A DNA stretch of 64,000 bases, from contig CM038706.1 of the NCBI GenBank assembly GCA_021613375.1, positions 18,171,366 to 18,235,365 on the forward strand, given 5' to 3'. The stretch comes from Megaleporinus macrocephalus. Its lineage: Eukaryota; Chordata; Actinopteri; Characiformes; Anostomidae. This document shows, piece after piece, positions 59,901 through 64,000 of this stretch (position 1 is its first letter; each line of letters opens with the position of its first letter). The notes below the pieces were generated by a model. That model was not told the DNA's origin, did no database searches, and worked only from the letters and a program-made list of their open reading frames with translations. The position numbers and the translations under genes were made by a program.

Positions 59901-62532
59901 ACATTTGTATTCCTTCAAACTCTGTTGAAAGCAATTTCCACTATACAGGCTAGTGATCATCCCCAAACGTTGCCAGAAATGTAAACAACTAGTAAATTAT
60001 CAAGAACATCCCACTCCAATATTGGTTAACCTACAATGCTGGATGCCTTTTCCAGGTTCCAACTAATGCAACTGATCTCTGAGGCGGTATACACTCAAAG
60101 TCCTCATTTGCAATATCCATTTCAAAGGAACAGAGGCATCTAGTAGTCCAACGAAAATCCTGCTGAAATAAATTTAAACAAAGTAAGGCTAGGATATCGC
60201 ATGCTGCCTAGAAAACAGGGTGGATGAAGACAAATAAACAATTAAGAAAGTGGTACAACTAAACAGATTGATAGCACAATTTCATAGGTTATTTTCTTAT
60301 CCAAGACTAAACCCCAAAAAGCATTGGTGAATGCTGGAATATAGGTGAAATATACACAAGTGGGTTTTAAGATGACATTTCTTCTTAAGAATGGTTGAAC
60401 GAGGCCCACCATTCTGAATGCAGACATTAGCATGGACTTCAACAGCTGGAAGTTACTTTACTTCAAGAACATATTTCCTATTGCCTGTTCTAATTCAATT
60501 ACAGCTTTACAGAATACAATACGTTTACCAACACTGTACAAGCACAATAAAATTAGGTAAGCACAAACCTGCTGGATGCAAGCACAAAGCCGTTTAGGAA
60601 GCTTTGCTATGAGATTATTATCCTATCATAGTTTTATATCATATGAGCGTATCACGCAGATGTGAAATTAGCACATCACAGACCAAAACACCATGCCTCT
60701 TACATAGTTTGTGCAATTTTTAATTTGAATTCAGCAGAAGGAAGAAAACATTAAGCCAAAACAGGTTTGAAATTGATCTAGATAAGCCAATATTGTTAAT
60801 TAAGCATGGCCATGTCATGGTGAGTGAAACAAAATACCATGCAACCAGTCAACATGACTCATTGCTACAGAATAATCCTGCTCTAAAGAGAAAGCGAAAG
60901 ACTCTTAAGGACTCTGTCTATCACATATACTAGCATCAAGTAAGATCCCAGTCCGTATCCCCCTCACACAGTGGTCAGAGCACGTTAAATCATTCTAAAC
61001 AGACAGCCACAGCATACACATGCAAAACTAATCCGGGAAACCATTTTAGTCAGCGCCTAAACCATTTAGTCAGCCTTTAGTCACAGACAGCTCATGAACT
61101 CCTCTGTGTGTTGCTTATTCATGTAACCTTCCCCCACAAGCTGTTACAGTGTCACATTTTGTATGCAGAACATATAATCACAATATGTACAGATTCACTG
61201 AAAACGCTTTACTCAGAGTGAGTCAAATCAATATTAGCTCATCACACAAACACACAATGCACCAGCACTCATCCGCTGTAACCCTGTTTGGTGAAGGTAA
61301 AGGTACACTCCTAAAACTCAGAACACCCTGTACCTTGTTTGAGCATTATCAATGTCCTGGTTGCCAGACGCTCAGGTCACAGTTGGTGCTTTCCTTTAAA
61401 ATATCCAACAGAATTAATAGTGATCAGAGGATTTGGCAACCAGAACCCTAATTTGTCCCCCTACTTATTCTCTGATAGGCACCTTTAAAAAACTCGCTTT
61501 AAACCGACTCTCACACTAAGCCAAGCAATAAATTAGAATTTCATTTGTATAATGAGCAGAGACTCGCACTGGATTGATCCTCAGAGATTTCTCAGCTGTA
61601 AAACACCAAGAAACACTGGAGCACACAGATTTAGCCAGCTTCGTCTAAACTTAGTAGTGACTCAGGTTCTGGGGGGGGCAGACACTTGCTTGACCACATG
61701 GCCCCTCCGAATAGAATGTAGACTCCAACTCCGAAGCCGAATCAGGATTTCACCCCCCTGTCAGGATACTGTACACAATGTTTACCTGACTTCGCAATTA
61801 AACCACACATACTTTCATATAAAAACCCACAAGTGTTTTAGTTTAACAGTATAGTTGCGGTTAAGAAGCCATATGGACTGAGTTTACATTCATTTAGCAG
61901 TAAGCTAACCTCTGCGTGCAAAGCAGTTACAGTGAAACAGACTCTCGTTTCCTGCTCCGAATGTATTTTTATTGACGGATATTGACTGGGTGTTATTTAC
62001 AGGCCTAATATTAGCCCTGGACTATTTTAAACCCAGTTCAAGAAAGCGTTAATCTAAGGAGCCATTTATGGCTCTTTTTAGAGTCCGGGGTGCTTCAGAG
62101 GAATTCACTGAGCACAGTTAAAAGCGAGTTAGTAAACTTGAGCAGGGCAAAAACAACATGCAACCAGTTGCTAACGTTCTCCCTACTAGCTACCGGCTAA
62201 TGGAAACGCTGTTGATGTAACGTTAGAACACAGCAGACCGCAGCGCTACATCCAGCATGTCTGGAGAGTTCACACAAGTTTGCTGCTTCACTTTTGTTCG
62301 CAGCGAGGCATTCTTTGCTGAAACACAGCAGATAGTTGAAGCGGCAGCAGACTTAAAGTGAAAGGAAACAGGCTGCTCAGGCGCCCGAAGCCAGGCGAGC
62401 CCAGCAGACATCGCGGAGAAGAACTTTACCGAAGTGAGCTAAAAGTTGCCGAGGCGTGCGACACTTACCGCCACCACTCCCTAACCCCAGTAACCGGCAT
62501 ATATCCCTGGTGAACCGCATCAGTGCAACCAT
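45154..62532 (-). CDS. TTC31-like TPR-RRM-CCCH protein (whole coding span, 16 exons)
   Basis: Coding exons 5' to 3': 62532-62469, 56200-56127, 56017-55937, 53129-53073, 52981-52784, 52601-52476, 50258-50216, 49962-49872, 49762-49621, 47899-47795, 47542-47464, 47269-47236, 47119-47042, 46926-46824, 45524-45421, 45289-45154. The sum is 1515 nt, 504 aa, all junctions GT-AG and in phase. Order: basic coiled-coil-like segment about 58-86; acidic segment 93-125; conserved [18 protein letters not shown] at 159-176; three TPRs about 214-315; RRM about 368-440 (RNP2 LWVGNV, RNP1 RFCAFVNF); CCCH finger C472-x7-C480-x5-C486-x3-H490. The TPR block resembles vertebrate TTC31. As I recall it, human TTC31 (about 519 aa) has no annotated RRM or CCCH. 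Likely an intracellular RNA-binding protein that recruits partners through its TPRs; this role is inference. ZC3H7 proteins also pair TPR with CCCH but are much larger and differently arranged. Confidence 0.85.
45421..45524 (-). CDS. TTC31-like exon 15: end of RRM and linker
   Basis: 104 nt, residues 426-460. [20 protein letters not shown] is RRM beta4, followed by a Pro/Ala linker. The donor is CAGG then GTAAG. Confidence 0.84.
46127..46380. mobile_element. Single end of a mariner-like MITE in TTC31-like intron 14
   Basis: TAGTACTGTGCAAAACTTTA is close to the end of the element at 22296. No matching opposite end was found. The rest of the intron (45525-46823) shows only A-rich runs. Confidence 0.4.
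46824..46926 (-). CDS. TTC31-like exon 14: RRM beta2-alpha2
   Basis: 103 nt, residues 391-425. [20 protein letters not shown] holds RNP1 (RFCAFVNF), followed by [14 protein letters not shown]. Two aromatic RNP1 positions (F405, F408) are intact, so RNA binding is plausible. Confidence 0.88.
47042..47119 (-). CDS. TTC31-like exon 13: RRM beta1-alpha1
   Basis: 78 nt, residues 365-391. [20 protein letters not shown] includes RNP2 (LWVGNV). The donor is AAAAA then GTGAG. Confidence 0.87.
47236..47269 (-). CDS. TTC31-like exon 12 (34-nt small exon)
   Basis: Encodes [11 protein letters not shown] and two bases of the next codon. The acceptor is TTTTAACAG and the donor CAGG then GTAAG. Required to keep the frame into the RRM. 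Confidence 0.72.
47464..47542 (-). CDS. TTC31-like exon 11: linker helix
   Basis: 79 nt, residues 328-354: [20 protein letters not shown] then GVLAAR. The acceptor is TTCACCAG and the donor AGAG then GTAAG. Probably helical, with no named domain. Confidence 0.82.
47795..47899 (-). CDS. TTC31-like exon 10: TPR3 end
   Basis: 105 nt, residues 293-327: [20 protein letters not shown] then [15 protein letters not shown]. Completes TPR3 and its capping helix. The donor is ATG then GTAAGT. Confidence 0.88.
48060..49250 (-). pseudogene. Tc1-like transposase pseudogene in TTC31-like intron 9
   Basis: Read on the minus strand, fragments in several frames spell Tc1 transposase motifs: [16 protein letters not shown] at the start (ATG at about 49035), [14 protein letters not shown] in the middle, and [20 protein letters not shown] sequence near 48320. 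Stops and frameshifts break it throughout. It lies in the same orientation as the host gene, between exons 9 and 10 (47900-49620). Confidence 0.85.
49621..49762 (-). CDS. TTC31-like exon 9: TPR2
   Basis: 142 nt, residues 245-292. [20 protein letters not shown] then [20 protein letters not shown] shows the N-R-S/A, Y-x-x-A-L-x-D-A and P-x-W-x-K-G-x-x-R-x-G hallmarks of TPR2-TPR3. Confidence 0.9.
49872..49962 (-). CDS. TTC31-like exon 8: TPR1
   Basis: 91 nt, residues 215-245. [20 protein letters not shown] then AIKYDPKDY has the TPR spacing (small residues, A-x-F, D-P). The donor is TACAG then GTACTG. Confidence 0.88.
50180..50208. repeat. (GT)n microsatellite 8 nt from exon 7
   Basis: Fourteen or so GT units end at 50208, close to the donor of the 43-nt exon 7 (GT at 50215-50214). 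On the transcript strand this is a CA repeat just downstream of the donor. Confidence 0.9.
50216..50258 (-). CDS. TTC31-like exon 7 (43-nt small exon)
   Basis: Encodes [14 protein letters not shown] plus the first base of E215. The acceptor is TTTTTGTCACAG and the donor ACAG then GTGTGT. It was found because exon 8 needs one extra leading base to be in frame; adding this exon restores phase. The encoded piece corresponds to the LxxSQxLAE stretch leading into TPR1 in TTC31. Confidence 0.65.
51028..51362 (-). mobile_element. hAT-type MITE, copy B (inverted relative to copy A)
   Basis: Starts TAGGGCTGTGTATTGGCAAG and ends in the reverse complement of TAGGGGTTTAAGAAAATATT. Flanks ATCAATAT and ATAAATAC agree at 6 of 8 bases. 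Lies in TTC31-like intron 6 (50259-52475). Confidence 0.65.
52476..52601 (-). CDS. TTC31-like exon 6: conserved [11 protein letters not shown] motif
   Basis: 126 nt, residues 159-200. [18 protein letters not shown] precedes a lysine-rich [22 protein letters not shown] stretch. The EPEWD...SHI block looks like the conserved segment just before the TPRs of TTC31. Confidence 0.82.
52784..52981 (-). CDS. TTC31-like exon 5: acidic segment
   Basis: 198 nt, residues 93-158. Acidic [20 protein letters not shown] follows EEEECGGGS; the rest is low-complexity and polar. The acceptor is CCATAG and the donor GAG then GTACTG. Basic then acidic blocks are typical of disordered N-terminal regions of nuclear RNA-binding proteins (inference). 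Confidence 0.8.
53073..53129 (-). CDS. TTC31-like exon 4: basic segment
   Basis: 57 nt, residues 74-92: [19 protein letters not shown]. Phase 0 at both ends. It continues the basic, coiled-coil-like stretch of exon 3. Confidence 0.78.
53253..53299. repeat. (AAT)n trinucleotide microsatellite
   Basis: About 15 perfect units. Confidence 0.95.
53750..53826. mobile_element. Palindromic miniature element, copy 3
   Basis: TTCCACCTTAAATGCTGC at 53756 pairs imperfectly with the reverse complement of the segment ending at 53821 (TTCCACCCTACATGGTGC). Same motif vocabulary as 7549 and 39163. Confidence 0.5.
54905..55860. repeat. Long interspersed fish repeat (otophysan-type), interrupted copy
   Basis: Phrases TAGTTCTACAATCACAGACT, CAGTCCATCTGATTTGCTT, AGGACCACCAAAGAGCAGG, GGTGGATCATTCTCAACATT (to about 55070) and then GTTGCTGGTATGTGTGGATA, TTCACAAGACGCTGCCCACA, TCTGATCCAATCATATCAGC (55530-55860) follow the order of a repeat I recall as very abundant in characins and catfishes. 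The middle 55080-55530 is diverged or inserted. Confidence 0.6.
55937..56017 (-). CDS. TTC31-like exon 3: basic helix
   Basis: 81 nt, residues 47-73: [20 protein letters not shown] then RRRAKRK. Strongly basic at its end, NLS-like. The donor is GAAG then GTTAGT. Confidence 0.8.
56127..56200 (-). CDS. TTC31-like exon 2
   Basis: 74 nt, residues 22-46: [20 protein letters not shown] then TLLQ. The acceptor is CCCAACAG and the donor GCAG then GTATAC. Hydrophilic, no domain recognised. Confidence 0.75.
56470..57809 (-). mobile_element. hAT transposon relic with a BED-type zinc-finger ORF
   Basis: Ends TAGGGGTGAGCGATATAGG and, in reverse complement, TAGGGGTGTGTGATATACA. The minus-strand ORF from 57595 reads [14 protein letters not shown], then [11 protein letters not shown] and [14 protein letters not shown], a BED finger (C-x2-C...H-x4-H) as at the N-terminus of hAT transposases. 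The catalytic part is missing. An (AT)n run fills 56850-56903. No matching 8-bp flanks seen. Confidence 0.7.
59338..59430. repeat. Fragment of a hAT-type MITE
   Basis: CAGTGTTTCGCAACTCCTGG and CTGCTCCAGCACACCTGATT are stock phrases of a teleost miniature element with CAGTGTTTCTCAA ends. The other end is not clear. Confidence 0.5.
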
Positions 62533-62720
62533 CCAGCATTATTAACGTGAAACCGGCTAGGTAAGAACTATACACATAGTCCGAGGTAAACAGGAATTAA
62601 AGCGCGGTGTTCATTGTCATGTTTAAACTTTTCTGAAAGGTGGTAGTTGGTGCTTCGCTTCCTGAGCATCGACCGTCGCCACACTTGGCTTCGGCACAAG
62701 CTCCTCCCTCCCTCTGTGGC
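62150..62720 (-). promoter_or_regulatory. CpG-rich promoter region of the TTC31-like gene
   Basis: CpG density rises sharply here against the AT-rich surroundings, and the first coding exon sits inside it. No convincing TATA box is seen, as expected for a CpG-type housekeeping promoter. The transcription start is not determined. Confidence 0.5.
62469..62532 (-). CDS. TTC31-like exon 1 (start)
   Basis: 64 nt encoding [20 protein letters not shown] and part of the next codons. An in-frame TAA three codons upstream of this ATG supports the start. The donor is GGCG then GTAAGT. A second ATG at 62539 is out of frame (see findings). Confidence 0.7.
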
Positions 62721-63039
62721 CCTTAAAGGAGCCATCAGGCAGGCAAGAGATTAAAGGGCACATAGCATGGAAAACAGAATAGTCCAGTGTTTTATTTACA
62801 TAAATGTTTCATACAGTATGTAAACGTTGCAAGTTTTCAAGTATACCTGTCCCATAAATCATACCCAGTATATATATAGACATTTGCTAAAAACGTCCCA
62901 TTTTGATGTCACTGTTTTTGTGTTGTCAAAACCATGGTGCCTGGAAGTTTTAAACCTCTTTGCGGAGTATTTCTGTATGAATGTAAGCTAAAGTCCTACA
63001 AAAATCTAAACGTAGGTATAGAGAAATCAATTAAACAAA

Positions 63040-63960
63040 TGACCAAAAAAATATGATCCAATATTTCATATCAGTAAGTGGCAAAGTATGCATCGGTTGA
63101 TGGGTCCTGCACATAAGACTTGGAATGCAGCTTCAACTCTGCAATGTTGGTGGGTTTCCACACATAAAATGCTGGCTGATGGTCCTTCTACAACAGGATC
63201 AATATCAGTAATTTGACTTGGTCATTCAAAAGCAGTAACTTCATTCTTCTTTGGTAGAACAACTTGCGTGTTTAGGGTCGTTGACTTGCTGCATGACACA
63301 CTTTTTCTTGATATCTAGTTCACCGACTGGCACGGACAACATTGTCTTTTAGAATGCACTGGTATATCCGGCTGGTATGATTTATTGTAAATGTATTGTT
63401 GCATCAATGCTTGCAAGCCGTCCTGGCCCAGATGCAGCAAAACCGGTCCAAACCATGATATTATCACCACCATGTTTCTCTGATGAGATAAAATTCTTAT
63501 GTTGGAACGTAGCGTTTTCCTTTCTCTAAACATAACGCTTCTATTTTTAACCAAAATACTGTATTTAGTTCATATGCATTCATAAAACATTGTTCCAGTA
63601 GCCTTATGGTTTGCCTAAGTGATCTTCAGCAAATTGCAGATGGGTGGACTGATGGACATTAACATTAGCCACTATCTTAGTGAGAGAGGGCTTGAGTTGC
63701 TCATAAGTTACCCTGAGCTTCTTTGTGACTTTGCTGTCTATTACACCTCTTGTTCTTGGAGTGATTTCTGTTTGTCCTGGGGAGAAGGTCTTGACTTTCC
63801 TCCATTTGCACACAGTCAGAAATCTCCTTCATTCATATGCCATCATACACTTTCACATCCATGTGTTATGAAAAGCTGACTTTAATAGATCCCGGTTCTT
63901 TAAATACTCCAGAGCAGCCTCTCACACCTAATTGTCATCCTGCTGACTGAAAACACCCGA
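63040..63960 (-). pseudogene. Tc1-like transposon remnant upstream of the TTC31-like gene
   Basis: GGCAAAGTATGCATCGG, GGTCGTTGACTTGCTGCATG and CCAAACCATGATATTATCAC follow the order of a widespread, decayed fish Tc1-like transposon (transposase read on the minus strand). All frames are broken. 62720-63040 shows nothing recognisable. Confidence 0.55.
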
Positions 63961-64000
63961 CTCAGTCTTTCACAAACTTTGCTACTCACATACATGTAAT

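Larger units (their letters stand above)
56201..62468. other. TTC31-like intron 1 (about 6.3 kb)
   Basis: Holds the hAT relic at 56470-57809 and a decayed MITE-like stretch at about 59338-59430. 57.8-59.3 and 59.5-62.2 kb show no recognisable gene; the 157-codon plus-strand ORF at 58945-59418 has no domain and ends in repeat. Confidence 0.6.

Overview
The window is teleost fish nuclear DNA. Long introns, GT-AG splice sites, abundant microsatellites and many decayed DNA transposons point to this. One long repeat at about 54,905-55,860 resembles, from memory, a family very common in otophysan fishes (characins, catfishes, electric eels), so an otophysan is my best guess, not a proven one.

Two protein genes can be reconstructed exon by exon, both on the minus strand and head to tail. 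(1) A lysyl oxidase-like gene, best matched to loxl4: 13 coding exons from 33573 down to 14685, predicted 795 aa. It has a signal peptide, four SRCR domains and the copper amine oxidase domain with its three copper histidines and the Lys/Tyr pair of the LTQ cofactor. A 5' non-coding exon probably ends at 35860. (2) A TTC31-like gene: 16 coding exons from 62532 down to 45154, predicted 504 aa. It has basic and acidic N-terminal segments, three TPR units, one RRM and a C-terminal CCCH zinc finger. In both genes every exon junction joins in frame and the stop codon fits the family or the reading frame.

Layout: 1-14.2 kb has no recognisable gene (repeats only); 14.7-36.0 kb is loxl4; 36.0-45.1 kb is intergenic with degenerate transposons; 45.1-62.55 kb is the TTC31-like gene; 62.2-62.7 kb is its CpG-rich promoter region; 63.0-63.96 kb is a Tc1-like remnant upstream. 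The introns hold hAT-type and mariner-type miniature elements, a hAT relic with a BED zinc-finger ORF, and a broken Tc1 transposase.

The two genes have no evident shared pathway: loxl4 is a secreted enzyme of the extracellular matrix, and the TTC31-like protein looks like an intracellular RNA-binding scaffold. Their linkage is still informative. Human LOXL3 and TTC31 lie close together on 2p13, and the LOXL4 region (10q24) shares LBX and TLX paralogues with it. The pair here may therefore be the other half of an ancient duplicated block, with a TTC31 paralogue kept in fish. The main points for follow-up are the TPR-RRM-CCCH architecture, the paired loss of two disulfide cysteines in SRCR3 of loxl4, and an unexplained CpG-rich stretch in loxl4 intron 1.
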